Shown here: one piece after another, positions 30,301 to 36,042 of the stretch
How the letters are laid out: the number at the start of each line of letters is the position of its first letter
Numbering within the stretch: the stretch's first letter is position 1
From: a virus
IMG/VR virus record: IMGVR_UViG_3300042520_000587
Span: 1 to 64,000 of that record
Length of the DNA: 64,000 nucleotides
Reading direction: 5' to 3' (one strand)
Made by a program: the position numbers and the translations under genes
Notes under the pieces: model-generated
Database searches by the model: none
Seen by the model: the letters and a program-made list of their open reading frames with translations, nothing else
Told to the model about the DNA's origin: nothing

Positions 30301-32189
30301 CTAAGGTAACTGCTATACATCCTAAAGGTTCTGAAGGTTGGAAAGGTACTTGGAATAAAGAAGGTTGGAGAGCTGAAGATGTAAATGTTATAGATAGATT
30401 TAAAGACGGTGCTGCTGCAATAGAGTTTGAAGTAATTCAACCATCTACTCAACCTACTGAAGCTCCTGTAAGTAATACTAATAAACCTAAAGGTGAAGAA
30501 GTAGTACCTGGAATATATGTAAATCAAGCTGCTTTAAGTAAAGAAGAACAACTTGAATTGTTTGATTATTTAAAACCATATCTTGAAGAACAAGCTGATA
30601 AAAGTCTTAAAGCAACACAAGGTAGTAAAATGATTGGTCTTGGTTTAAGATGGGATTATACAAGTAATAATCCTGGAAAAACAACTGTTAACATCCCTGA
30701 TCCAATAAAAAGAAATCCTAAATATGGTTATTATAACCAATCAGTTAATGGTCAACCTCTTGGACAAATTACACCAAGATTTAGAGAGTTAATGCAAAAA
30801 GCTACCGGAGTAGATATGACAAACTATGATGGTGCTATTATTAATCTTTATGAAAAAGATACCTTTATATCTTCTCATAATGATGTAGATGAAAGTAAGT
30901 CAGCTATTAAGTATCCAGTTATTGGTATTAATCTAGGTGGTAAAGGTAATTTCTCAATTGAAAGAATACCAGGAGCAGGTCAATTAAGTTTAGAAGCCGG
31001 AACAGGTTATATATTTGGTGTTGATGGTGTTAATAGAGAAGTATGGCACAGAACATTCCCGACTCCACAAGATACATTTTTACCAGAACTTACTACAAAA
31101 ATTGATGGTAAAACATATCCTGCTGGTTCTTATAGGGTTACTATTACTATGAGAAGAGTTATGCCTTTAGAACCTAGTATGCCTACAGCACCGGCTAAGA
31201 TTACTACACAACCAGTTTCTCAACCTACTGAAGTTAAAGAAGGAGTACAAGATATATTTAATTCTAATCCAGAATTAGCTAGTATAGGAACACCTGAACA
31301 ATATTCTCAATACTTAGATACTATATTTCCTGATAGTAAAGTAAAAGATATTGTTTATAGAGGTGCTGAAAAAGGCATAGAAAAACATAGAGCATATTCG
31401 CACTGGACTTTAAGAAAAGCTATTGCAGAAAACTTTGCTAAACAAGGAGTTAACCTTAATAAAAAAGATGAATCAAAAAACACTGTTTATTTTGCGTTAC
31501 TTAATATAAAAAATTTAATAAGAAGTATTGAAATAACAGATAAAGAACATAAAGAAAGAGGTTTTGATGCAGCAGCTTCATTTCCTAATCAGCAAAAACC
31601 AGATGGTACTTATTATAAGAATGAAGAAGCAAATGAATCTATACAATTAATAGACAAAAATTTAAACAATGAGATAACTGTATTTGAACCAGAACAAATT
31701 CATATACTAGGAAACAAAGAAGACTTAAAAGGATTTAAACAGTTTGTACAAGGTAAACAATCTGTTAATGTTTCTGTAAGTCCAAAACCTGAAGCTACAA
31801 TTGATACAGATATAAATGTATACAAAGATCTACTTGCTAAAAACAATGGTGTTCAACCTCAGACATTTACTTCAGAGAATAGAATGTACAGACTAAATAA
31901 GTTTGGTAACTATGACTTAGTAGATAAAACTACCGGTGAAATATATATGAGAAACATTAATATGGAGACAGGTAAACAGGAAACTGAACCAGGTCTTGAT
32001 TCTCCTGTGGATCCTGTAGCTAAACAAGCTGCCCTTGATAAAATCATCACTTTAAGAGCTACAATTAACATAGAAGAACAATTAGCAGTAATGGGTTATG
32101 ATATTAATGATATAATCAATAATTTAGCAAATGCTAAGACTCAGGAAGACTTTAATAAAATAACTAAAATACTTGATAAATTATGTTAG
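18354..32189 (+). CDS. Giant virion RNA polymerase polyprotein with zincin and C-terminal enzyme cassette
   Basis: 4611 aa, about twice the size I expect for a crAss-like polymerase protein. Residues 871-875 are HEAWH with acidic LEEMLAED at 914-921, a zinc metallopeptidase signature. The RNA polymerase part holds a candidate first double-psi barrel (about 2160-2240) and the catalytic loop D2532-F-D2534-G-D2536, which chelates Mg in beta'-like barrels. From residue 3560 on come modules separated by Thr/Gln/Pro linkers: SLOG-like (GD.PGVDSQ, about 3580-3715), P-loop (GHPTIGKS, 3741-3748), PUA/ASCH-like (about 3940-4030), AlkB-like (H4175xD4177, H4232, R4261, R4267) and ADP-ribosyltransferase-like (about 4320-4470). 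A 29-33-residue unit at 3527-3559 recurs at 4514-4542. The TAG stop overlaps the next gene's ATG. It likely rides in the virion and transcribes early genes. Confidence 0.85.
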   Translation: MSITCALSDSQIEKLFKLTYKRMKDSLDSDTEFDAEDFMKDLFNKIAGKQDAETAAKFIQHVPAMVYALSAKSAFKNLDFKDTLNESAIKKLSRQFKSDTGISDVVSRYQVKPDVLPGKVEREADNANKIELNQIPIPEEPVTVIESDRFKTLSPWGGTLQNYIKINPNKKSDGSVVIEEINPEKAHIIKTFENIKQIQAMSDLTDGIIYEGKKLMFRAENLDLFARGENLDMLDKETRDEIAASRTIINNKSKVDPAIAQVNQRVILVLTDEFGNNIYVDNEGKITDKETGKLVYQFMRTVRKQGNKYTVKDIYNQEDQVLSPEEFARMTYNPEIDGTKREYFDKVVAEQQKQMKELYDLQQKALKNEAKLLPVTGITTGISSNLSSTRILLNELTKFPGITADVYSTIETAPRDTATLRKGEATIEINGNTFAIDRPRITKDIADEVASVLTNPNIPLAAKKGFVDQFLPSSLDIQGSAKKYKFSFDKDLKYLYFNEYKDFKFKNPVDEKGKLLTDTNLKKLSAEEVKNIKDRIVNVLMNGGIKNNIEGQSNAVFMSYDSSKFNKNYQRLSEDGSRFIDKSYNEFLSTLPAEIKIINADPGFYNYSVSYTTPDSTLGKVIESNTRQLSFDEELALEAEKLKNDPATIESNRIINQANSEAWRLLVESDPTVKVKPVSEPVLIVSYLRNQIATNPTYTKEFVTKVFDNILGAYWRQIGDAQSKLINDEINKRFPEPINSKELTNAETLQILTEPGAPAPESTDSAVSEIFKSNGKIDLDSIPGSFDRKGFDKERINPLKVLRAKKWWNSEEIKPLRDLISFEHAANLVNSDVFATFIVNAAYIADTNDKMGTIKVNKLNGSFYQNLTAYHEAWHVFSQLFLTKEQKIDLYTELQNYTDANGNQPYANKKFRELEEMLAEDFRNYVKSGKAKENAPKRNTIFRQILNFLKQLFGKYLNKFKKKDIQLDSLNSPMAKELFDNLFLGRFNSYQASVDNVVLYDLDRGVRQVNNPKEDALSPQDGNQMVKTIDSIFSEKIDDIYDTRVIEARKQIAETALKEGIKVTPEYIEKQLHTKGLKSASVLMLTDTAKRAWLYGETKNSLQEILKSETAKLEKVKGQKDFNKYATLKEISDNAVAVMKNKKGEDKYFFLASQIDDFSKLDPSLKRGERVRGEDYKGSIKILGDFYKHKEITKDGRPVDIVIISKIQDAELQFQNYKNAEKQKAYTEVILNKNAKNILVDDKQQLVRDNIRILQNTLANWGDEKSGMVKYHMENTDYEIGKNKFDIEVQSQSKQEIDQDGNVIDETEVTEGATTDPEVKPGTQSLQQMMSKETTYLIKSLFKVNPDGTTPTDRFGVKERADFNKVFTILAKTIGGERDRYKAYAKLAEESEKFPELKQLYEKKYPDPNNITNTHEMDISVRFWQDFGKFRVKYMQLFAFNDSDSNTIDFRVKESSIAIDNTLNRWMALFKSTQATSYINKGKDNVSTLNLANLVKDFGTKGELAKKDAIDFARAMAIDLDNNDNIKKELADNFDYYGLAYIFDIVKGFNEINNLKEGDPELTAERVKYLDMFKKNPIDVLKNIIPVGVLSTLKGSVKELTQLKRLAELQSKYGFDSATTGVIRANGNTGYQEMNWSSAASYVYALNEVTEMHQLWTDPRYNYMSYLNPAINPHTLQLSIIKSLFDANGKKIPGKSVLLMAVDGTSMSNKKTVTKNGRQVEIEEAEGNTTTELDPQSKFLQELHTMLLGGVAEFPRHSEKKFSYGIKVVGGIEGSSVGYLLQGTDKNLYVDMDMFTKTDEKGRLNGEIYAIGNNILPYIQGEFDRIKKFRGANKEEYLKITGYNKLVDDGNGNDAPAGSVFSAFDSVLRQETKDALYKLADEQIDVPLVDYLRGKPLRKMMADDIIDYFNEKTNELDTLYFQKMPFLSKSIFEKLGYKADELTSNKINSLKLDKTLTDRILKAYLYNDFIHKYESAMLVYGDHAQWGHDKEDWTKRIPGLTSDGTGFLFDKGMKSFIKDNFNKVTYASLNMPNIPADKKFIYGENLNTAVIKDAVRDSLYLDDMVKAWKEEYAGTYDSKTIDELIKKDIKPFMGMKEGDGMAYMTFDAYRTLHKTGGKGWTLAQESLYQRIIKGEKVNPKTVKDYFPVYKLHYFGAIQNSIAPVRAMHKFAVIPLIPGVNAQEGSELDILHKKMLKENIQYVAFDSCSKGANLTSDGKVDNIFTSKDDKAIKEDAEFTVNPIYMANLKEVTVINEHFKGSLPIATQTRGILLDNLYKEGKLINEKNKPVLDEYLSAVKDYSEILKEELLSEIGFEFIDGRAVGNLKQFVEVIRDELKNRDTPEHLIRLLNTANDRELAMDLSLHPEADTVEKLIMSFLQNGLIKQKTNGEPLVQTPTTFTNGIWDSQYTALTDLEEIKKWMGSNTLPFYLRNAGERSTEMKVAVALQGEFIKLLNDKHTDGEKISTIDRLNEVIKDPKWLEANKDAVTMFGPRIPNDATNTIEAATVWHFLPEAFGNSIIVPTEIVAKAGSDFDGDKLFMTFSNIDNEGKVISKGVDKFETLLKETQALEKANKPIKGRPSSRALIAEQKKYLQNRFKNAAVEILMLPENYAYLTKPNGTYLVDKYVAELEENKKGYNRYKNTHGQAPKLSAADENGKRKTVISPTRVLEATYNLYKHDANLSLEPSLGIMAKLAKSHPIYKSVGALMPATYRASAFIEALNKTIETGFTLPVVMRFAHNKTRNAMGQEVISLSGERTQSGSRISDVTSHALQGILDRAKESFPFELKLVPEAMDVFSYMLQAGVDEEQIFFFLNQPLIAEYFEKQKLKESAYSKIVGSKEKGSPANNIINNLLKNFDQASLNPLYDRINVAKLRYVLNGLKTKGEDQTYYFKIKKDSGIKEITLKDLLDRLNSGGLAPQNIERISTMPNMSNDSTVYFYSNAINSTENFAFATEVLSNEYLPKGDVPTKTLKDGVKDNKTMKALALFMNYLELERQFKGMNDLQQTFSPDTGKLTTVQQVLKRMEAYEELRKSKSIDQDFLNRLLKESILSSFNQDDLIKQLTEPLFNLRLNPEITKYISDAFVDQSKASRIRNNPTFGKGINGQERFSTLFNNGVINYIYQNYLSNFSNEKGELVNIPDTYKDNRPVIKVDNLDTDVEIVEEGIAINTRRIETDYANKAYLETSVAENNYGSRGLDTFKIKDDPFQTLASYYRYVIARESNRVNHPIESLENNSEFMRRVYAMGNANDAYESYISERALGASFNNKYIMGKTKYSYSDSLLNLINEFGDTLKVNYPITAQLSPGTNTEGAKVLQLNNQKEAQGELASVYYNNLRNLADPSVTKVQNKNKTDEENESDNQRISEMFNLFSLNMFYQHGVGKTRLGFIKALDPVQYKDIVEGGSKAFLKNYLSTEILDEIFNTVVSMDKFKNYLVSPEGYIHSDLATTETSKPTNDGTLETFDDSEGEDEVLVRLINQEDVNAFNDYVKKSGGKRPEKFFTSKTLYPAFYNSATGKREGMPQTAIWIKNQYGTYDMLDQETGEFYYENVNLATGMQITKKEDVQPTQPTVLTGFQGYKGGFPEQQTINGKLYKKGSENGDPKDYAMREIAGGFILELDPKRENDSSTGTTAKEYPNYREGVMVGSKNFYNDIVMLARNNEFKNKPLSEETKASIKDAHDEGVSFVVGDMPGVDSQFIDYLQEIGAKFTIYHTGTTPRVQVTQAPTQPSEVKIEPTDKIIWGHPTIGKSFLKKNQDNRFISLDDDYATEINTKVKEIADKYNVTTYQVKDGDNQQWNTEYNEMMQNLFDKAKAVALSENKILFTSNTNLLKNNAAAFDKVINLTDKEFQKRISERGAKYDTAEWKKQIEDAVSKIPSNKVIVTDKYLSDLLPTQPSTTSTSESVADIPQNKVSGINSYGSTVTANNEAIKALGPNPHSIDMIEAGFRTRTTRSESEMAKYAIKVGDTIKHFGKSADGSTKTVYAKVTAIHPKGSEGWKGTWNKEGWRAEDVNVIDRFKDGAAAIEFEVIQPSTQPTEAPVSNTNKPKGEEVVPGIYVNQAALSKEEQLELFDYLKPYLEEQADKSLKATQGSKMIGLGLRWDYTSNNPGKTTVNIPDPIKRNPKYGYYNQSVNGQPLGQITPRFRELMQKATGVDMTNYDGAIINLYEKDTFISSHNDVDESKSAIKYPVIGINLGGKGNFSIERIPGAGQLSLEAGTGYIFGVDGVNREVWHRTFPTPQDTFLPELTTKIDGKTYPAGSYRVTITMRRVMPLEPSMPTAPAKITTQPVSQPTEVKEGVQDIFNSNPELASIGTPEQYSQYLDTIFPDSKVKDIVYRGAEKGIEKHRAYSHWTLRKAIAENFAKQGVNLNKKDESKNTVYFALLNIKNLIRSIEITDKEHKERGFDAAASFPNQQKPDGTYYKNEEANESIQLIDKNLNNEITVFEPEQIHILGNKEDLKGFKQFVQGKQSVNVSVSPKPEATIDTDINVYKDLLAKNNGVQPQTFTSENRMYRLNKFGNYDLVDKTTGEIYMRNINMETGKQETEPGLDSPVDPVAKQAALDKIITLRATINIEEQLAVMGYDINDIINNLANAKTQEDFNKITKILDKLC
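20961..21116 (+). other. Zincin metallopeptidase motif region in the giant polymerase
   Basis: Codes for residues 870-921 of the 4611-aa protein. HExxH (H871, E872, H875) is followed 40 residues later by a Glu-rich helix (E915, E916, E920) that can supply the third zinc ligand. It lies N-terminal to the polymerase core, so it could trim the polyprotein or cut host proteins. Confidence 0.65.
25935..25982 (+). other. RNA polymerase catalytic DFDGD loop
   Basis: Codes for AKAGSDFDGDKLFMTF, residues about 2528-2543. The three aspartates D2532, D2534 and D2536 match the Mg-binding DxDxD of two-barrel RNA polymerases, as in crAss-like gp14 and YonO-type enzymes. This is the key evidence for the polymerase call. 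Confidence 0.88.
28932..29030 (+). repeat. Internal protein repeat, copy A
   Basis: Codes for residues 3527-3559 (core YGTYDMLDQETGEFYYENVN). Copy B at 31893-31979 has YDLVDKTTGEIYMRNIN in the same register. The two copies bracket the enzyme cassette. Similarity also reaches upstream (KSGGKRPEKFFTS against KNNGVQPQTFTS). Confidence 0.75.
29061..29510 (+). other. SLOG-like module of the giant polymerase
   Basis: Residues about 3570-3719. GVMVGS begins the fold, and EGVSFVVGDMPGVDSQ followed by Y...IGAKFTIYHTG matches the Rossmann-like, nucleotide-binding SLOG/YspA pattern. SLOG domains bind NAD- or nucleotide-derived ligands. Assigned by motif recognition only. Confidence 0.5.
29523..29537 (+). 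repeat. 15-nt linker repeat, copy 1
   Basis: CCTACTCAACCGTCT, identical to 30024-30038. The pair brackets the P-loop module and codes for the PTQPS linker in both places. Confidence 0.8.
29562..30012 (+). other. P-loop NTPase/kinase-like module
   Basis: Residues about 3737-3886. Walker A G3741-HPTI-G3746-K3747-S3748 sits at the end of a beta strand (DKIIWGHPTIGKS). The size (about 150 residues) and a ..VINL...EF..RI.ERG helix suit a small kinase-like P-loop domain. The substrate is unknown. Confidence 0.55.
30024..30038 (+). repeat. 15-nt linker repeat, copy 2
   Basis: Second copy of CCTACTCAACCGTCT, at the 3' side of the P-loop module. Confidence 0.8.
30075..30435 (+). other. PUA/ASCH-like module
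   Basis: Residues about 3908-4027. The run GFRTRTTR ... KVGDTIKHFG ... AKVTAI resembles PUA/ASCH folds, where a TTR-type turn is followed by VGD.i and a VT strand. Such domains bind RNA or modified nucleotides. Weak to moderate call. Confidence 0.4.
30449..30462 (+). repeat. 14-nt linker repeat, copy 1
   Basis: TCAACCTACTGAAG, identical to 31220-31233. The pair brackets the AlkB-like module. A related 13-mer, CTACTCAACCTAC, occurs at 29047-29059 and 30445-30457. Confidence 0.8.
30490..31175 (+). other. AlkB-like 2-oxoglutarate/Fe(II) dioxygenase module
   Basis: Residues about 4047-4273. The order NLYEKDTFISSHNDVDE, then VWHRTF, then YRVTITMRR gives Fe ligands H4175, D4177 and H4232 and 2-oxoglutarate arginines R4261 and R4267 (RxxxxxR). 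This is the full AlkB-family signature. AlkB enzymes demethylate damaged or modified DNA or RNA. Confidence 0.75.
31220..31233 (+). repeat. 14-nt linker repeat, copy 2
   Basis: Second copy of TCAACCTACTGAAG, directly after the AlkB-like module. Confidence 0.8.
31250..31770 (+). other. ADP-ribosyltransferase-like module
   Basis: Residues about 4300-4472. DIVYRGAE, then SHWTLRKAIAENFA, then EITVFEPEQIHILG gives an R - S/T - E arrangement like R-S-E class ADP-ribosyltransferases. Family recognition is tentative. Confidence 0.4.
31893..31979 (+). repeat. Internal protein repeat, copy B
   Basis: Codes for residues 4514-4542. It aligns to copy A at 28932-29030 and marks the downstream border of the cassette, about 70 residues before the C terminus. 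Confidence 0.75.
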
Positions 32190-35100
32190 GCAATTGTCCA
32201 AATAAAAATAGTGATGAATGGAGAAGACTTCTTGCCCAAGAAAATGGTAATGAAGAAAGAGCTCTAGAAGAATGGCATAGACTTAATGAAGAGAATGATG
32301 ATTCTGATTTTGAAACACCTATTGAAGATGACCCAGACTTAACTGAAGATGCAGAGCCTGAAGAATTTACAGAAAAGGTTCAGAAAATAAGAGTCTTCTT
32401 AGAAGAACAGAGATATGAGTTAAGCCGGAAGAAAGTTAAAAATCAGAAAGCACAACAGGCAAAAATAAACAGATTAATAAAAGAGATTAAAGAGCTTGAA
32501 GCTGTTGAGTCAATCAACTTATTTGTAGATGATGTGTTTGATAAAGCTCTTACATATAAGAAAGAGTTTAATGATCTTCTTGTTCAGCATAGAGAAGGTA
32601 AGATTACAAACAAAGATTTCTTGGAAGGTCTTGTAATGATGAATGAGTTTGCTAATGGTTATAGCATACTTGATGAGATTGCAGAAGATGAGGTTGATGA
32701 ATATTTCAGCACACCAGTAGAAAGAAAAAACTTTTCAGATTACACTCCTCAAGATAAAATAAAAGAGGCTATTAATATTAGAAAGTTTTTAAAGCTAGCA
32801 TTTACAAAAGAGGTGCCGGACCTACTTGCTGAGTCTTTGATAAATTATAGAACATATACAAATAGAGAATCTATAGTTGATCAAATTAAAACATATGAGC
32901 AAAGGATAGCAGACATTAGAGCATCAAATTTATCTGATAAAACTAAACTTAAGGATATTGCAGAGGCTAAAAAAGAATTAACTAAGTGGCAGAACATGCT
33001 CTTAGATAAACAAAAGCTAGCTGGTATCCTAAGAATGGCATCTAAGGATGAAAGTGTATTTGATTTCTTGTTAAATCCTCTAATCAGTTCTGAAGATAGT
33101 GCTATGGCTTTATTTGCAAAGATGATAAAGTCTCAGTTTCAAGGAGCCCAGATGGAAGACATCATGGAAAGAGATGAGGGTGTTGCAAAACTAGAAGAAT
33201 TTATAGCTAAGACTGGTAGAAGCGTAAACAATGTAGCTGAATTAAACAAAGGTCTCTATGAAGAAATCTCTGTATTAAGAAGAGACTATAGAGGTAAAGC
33301 TGTAAAAATAGATGGTGAGCTTGTATTTGATAAAAGAATGTCTTTTGTACAAAAGTTTGATCTAAATGCATACGGTCAAGCAGAGTCTCAGTTCTATAAA
33401 GATAACCCTAAACCTAGATTAGCAGAGGATCCAACTCCAGAACAAACTGCAGAACATGAAATTGCTTTAAAAGAATGGAGAAGTAAAAGAAGAAAGTGGT
33501 ATCAGGCAAATAGACAACCAAAATCTCAAGAAGAAATACAAAAAATACAAAAAGCTAAAAAAGCTGATGTAGATGCTGGTATAATCACAGCAGAAGAATA
33601 TGATGAATGGTTGAAAAAAGTAGAGTATGAAGATAAAAAAACAGGTAAAAAAGTATTTTACGGTGAACTTACTGAGCCTTCAAACAAATACTTAAATGAA
33701 GCTTGGTTAAAGCTATATGATAAAGAAGGCAATCCTATATCACCAGAAGGTGAGTATCATAAGTACCTTACTGATACATATCTAAGAGATCAAGAAGATA
33801 TTCCTGAAGCACAAAGAATGGGATACTTTTTACCTTCTATTCCTATGGAAGATTATGAAAGAGCCTTTAGAAAAGGTGCTGGCAATCTCATAAAGAAAAA
33901 TACAGTTGAAGCTTTCAAAATCCAAAGCTATGAACAAGATATATATGGTACTAGTTTAGGGGAAGGTGATGACTTAGATACAAGACCATTTGGTAGAAAT
34001 TCATTAACAGGTCAAGTTATCTTACCTGTGTATTTTACACAACCAATAGATGTTAATGATGTTAGTGTGGATTTATTAGGATCTGTATTAAAGTATGGAG
34101 CTGCCTCAAGAAGATATGAAGCAATGAATGAAGTCTATGCTGAGATTAATGCATTCAAAACTATCATTGGAGAAAGAGAAACATCTGCGGTAAATTCAGC
34201 TGGTGAATCTATATTTAATATTGCTGCTAAGAAAGTAGGATTTGATCAGTATCTAAAGAACACCGGAACATCATACTCTAAAATGCATGTTGATGCTTTT
34301 ATAGACATGGTAGTTAAAGGTGAATCTCAGAAAGCTGAGAAACTTATTGGATTAGAAATGTCTAAGATAGCTAATACAGGTATGGCAATATCTGCTATTA
34401 CCACACTCTCTATGGATGTACTTAAAGGTACTGCAAATAACATTCAAGGTAATATACAAGTTGCTATTGAAGCTGCAGGTGGTGAGTACTTTAATAGAAA
34501 AAACTTAAGAAAAGGATTTACAAAATACTGGGCAACAGTAGGAGATAACATTGCAGACTTTGGTAGACGTAAACCAGAAAGCTGGATGGGTCAGTTAATT
34601 GATATATATGATCCTATCCAAGGTACATTTAAAGATGAGTATGGTAAGAATGTATCTGCTAATATGGCAAATAAATTTTTTAGAACAAATACCATGTTCT
34701 TCAATAATAACTTTGCTGAACATGAGATACAAGTTAAAACCTTGTTTGCATTAATGGATGCTAAGAAAGTTATAGATAAGGAAACTGGTGAAGAAATTAC
34801 TTTACTACAAGCTCATGAAAAATATGGACCACAACTATTTGAGGTTACAAAAGATGAGAATGGTAAGAGAGTATACAACTACAAAATAGAAGTAGATGTT
34901 ACTAATCTAGATGGTACTGTAGAAAGAAAAGACTTTGATGAAAGAGAGAGACAAAACTTTATGAATGTACTACATGCCCTTAATAAAAGAATGCATGGTG
35001 TCTATAATGATTTTGACAAAAGTACGGCTCAGAGATTTGCATTAGGTAGATTATTATTAATGTACCGTAAGCATTTAGTTCCTGGTATCAAAAGAAGATA

Positions 35101-35677
35101 CAAAAGTGCTTCATATGATGAGGAACTTGGCGGAGCTACAGAAGGTATGTACAGAGTATTTTGGAGAACCTTAATAAAAGACACAATAAGATACAAAACT
35201 GATATCTTTAAAAAGTGGAGTACTTATTCAACATTTGAAAAAGCACAAATTAGAAAAGTAGTTGCAGAACTTACTATTATTGCAGCTCTTGCTACATTAA
35301 TAATAGTATTGTCAGCTATGGCAGGAGGTGATGACGGTGAAGAGAAAAAAGAAATGCCATATGCATACCACTTTATGCTTTATCAAGCTCTGCGTATGAG
35401 AAGTGAGACAGCATCTTATTTAAAACCAAGTGACTTCTGGAGGGTTGTAAAATCTCCAACAGCTATGACAAGTGTAGTAGATAGATTTACTAAGTTTACT
35501 GATCAGTTTTTATTCACATGGGATGAAGATGATTTAGTATTTAAAAAGAAATCAGGAGTATGGGATAAAGGTGATAACAAATCATGGGCATACTTTTTAA
35601 AATTAATGGGCTTTACAGGATATAACTTAACTCCTGATAAAGCTGTAGAAGGATTTAAATCAACATTTGCAAAATAA
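32183..35677 (+). CDS. Third giant virion protein of the RNA polymerase set
   Basis: 1164 aa; its ATG lies inside the last codons of the polymerase gene (7-nt overlap), so expression is coupled. The first 130 residues are acidic then coiled. The late region KRMHGVYNDFDKSTAQRFALG and LLLMYRKHLVPG recalls the third large protein that follows the RNA polymerase in crAss-like phages. A hydrophobic helix at residues about 1030-1048 (AALATLIIVLSAMAGG) could span or perturb a membrane. No catalytic motif seen. Likely packaged and ejected with its neighbours; that role is inferred. Confidence 0.65.
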   Translation: MLGNCPNKNSDEWRRLLAQENGNEERALEEWHRLNEENDDSDFETPIEDDPDLTEDAEPEEFTEKVQKIRVFLEEQRYELSRKKVKNQKAQQAKINRLIKEIKELEAVESINLFVDDVFDKALTYKKEFNDLLVQHREGKITNKDFLEGLVMMNEFANGYSILDEIAEDEVDEYFSTPVERKNFSDYTPQDKIKEAINIRKFLKLAFTKEVPDLLAESLINYRTYTNRESIVDQIKTYEQRIADIRASNLSDKTKLKDIAEAKKELTKWQNMLLDKQKLAGILRMASKDESVFDFLLNPLISSEDSAMALFAKMIKSQFQGAQMEDIMERDEGVAKLEEFIAKTGRSVNNVAELNKGLYEEISVLRRDYRGKAVKIDGELVFDKRMSFVQKFDLNAYGQAESQFYKDNPKPRLAEDPTPEQTAEHEIALKEWRSKRRKWYQANRQPKSQEEIQKIQKAKKADVDAGIITAEEYDEWLKKVEYEDKKTGKKVFYGELTEPSNKYLNEAWLKLYDKEGNPISPEGEYHKYLTDTYLRDQEDIPEAQRMGYFLPSIPMEDYERAFRKGAGNLIKKNTVEAFKIQSYEQDIYGTSLGEGDDLDTRPFGRNSLTGQVILPVYFTQPIDVNDVSVDLLGSVLKYGAASRRYEAMNEVYAEINAFKTIIGERETSAVNSAGESIFNIAAKKVGFDQYLKNTGTSYSKMHVDAFIDMVVKGESQKAEKLIGLEMSKIANTGMAISAITTLSMDVLKGTANNIQGNIQVAIEAAGGEYFNRKNLRKGFTKYWATVGDNIADFGRRKPESWMGQLIDIYDPIQGTFKDEYGKNVSANMANKFFRTNTMFFNNNFAEHEIQVKTLFALMDAKKVIDKETGEEITLLQAHEKYGPQLFEVTKDENGKRVYNYKIEVDVTNLDGTVERKDFDERERQNFMNVLHALNKRMHGVYNDFDKSTAQRFALGRLLLMYRKHLVPGIKRRYKSASYDEELGGATEGMYRVFWRTLIKDTIRYKTDIFKKWSTYSTFEKAQIRKVVAELTIIAALATLIIVLSAMAGGDDGEEKKEMPYAYHFMLYQALRMRSETASYLKPSDFWRVVKSPTAMTSVVDRFTKFTDQFLFTWDEDDLVFKKKSGVWDKGDNKSWAYFLKLMGFTGYNLTPDKAVEGFKSTFAK

Positions 35678-35688
35678 TAATTTAACTA

Positions 35689-35829
35689 ATGGCAAAATCA
35701 GCAACAACAACAGTAAAAGCATATATCAAGGTTAAGAAATCTAGACCAGGTGTGCATAGCAAAACCAAGAATTCTAGAATGAAAGGTGCTAAGCATTATA
35801 AGAAGGCATATAGAGCCCAAGGCAGATAA
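35689..35829 (+). CDS. Small basic protein, 46 aa
   Basis: MAKSATTTVKAYIKVKKSRPG..., ending KKAYRAQGR. Very rich in Lys/Arg (about a third of residues), with no acidic residues, which suggests nucleic-acid binding. The core VKKSRPGVHSKTKNSRMKG.KHYKK is one I have seen as a short conserved protein in crAss-like phages. It is the last gene of the plus-strand block, 11 nt after the 1164-aa gene. Confidence 0.75.
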   Translation: MAKSATTTVKAYIKVKKSRPGVHSKTKNSRMKGAKHYKKAYRAQGR

Positions 35830-35830
35830 G

Positions 35831-35860
35831 AAAAAAAAAGGGGAGCCATTATAGCTCCCC
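35831..35860 (-). terminator. Intrinsic terminator at the convergence point
   Basis: GGGGAGC (35840-35846) pairs with GCTCCCC (35854-35860). On the minus strand the hairpin is followed by a run of nine U (the A-run at 35831-35839). It ends the whole minus-strand block. For plus-strand transcripts the U-run is missing, so it would work poorly in that direction. Confidence 0.85.
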
Positions 35861-35864
35861 GGGT

Positions 35865-36041
35865 TTAATCATCTTCTTCACAACAGTCACATTCTTCTGA
35901 CTCTTGTTGTCCATACTCATTATCAAACCAGTCTCTGGCTTCTTGTTTTGTTGGATAATCTTTAAGTCCTGCTTCTATAGCAGCTGCAAATCCTGCCATA
36001 TAGGCTTCAATCATTGCTTTTCTGAATGCTACTGGATGCAT
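35865..36041 (-). CDS. Small hypothetical protein, Cys-rich acidic tail
   Basis: 58 aa: MHPVAFRKAMIEAYMAG... with a tail ..EECDCCEEDD. The first half is an amphipathic helix (AY.AGF.AAIEAG) of a type common in short phage proteins. It starts right after the stop of the MazG-like gene and is the last gene before the terminator. Function unknown; the three clustered cysteines could bind metal. Confidence 0.6.
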   Translation of the reverse strand: MHPVAFRKAMIEAYMAGFAAAIEAGLKDYPTKQEARDWFDNEYGQQESEECDCCEEDD

Positions 36042-36042
36042 G

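Noticed and set aside
18354-32189. Assembly-made fusion of several genes into one 4611-codon frame
   Set aside because: The frame is continuous with no stop for 13.8 kb, codon use is uniform, and giant multidomain polymerases are normal in this phage group.
32160-32260. Alternative genetic code (TAG or TGA read as an amino acid), known in some crAss-like phages
   Set aside because: The 4611-aa gene ends at TAG overlapped by the next gene's start, TGA ends several genes with ATGA overlaps, and long frames are intact with standard stops.
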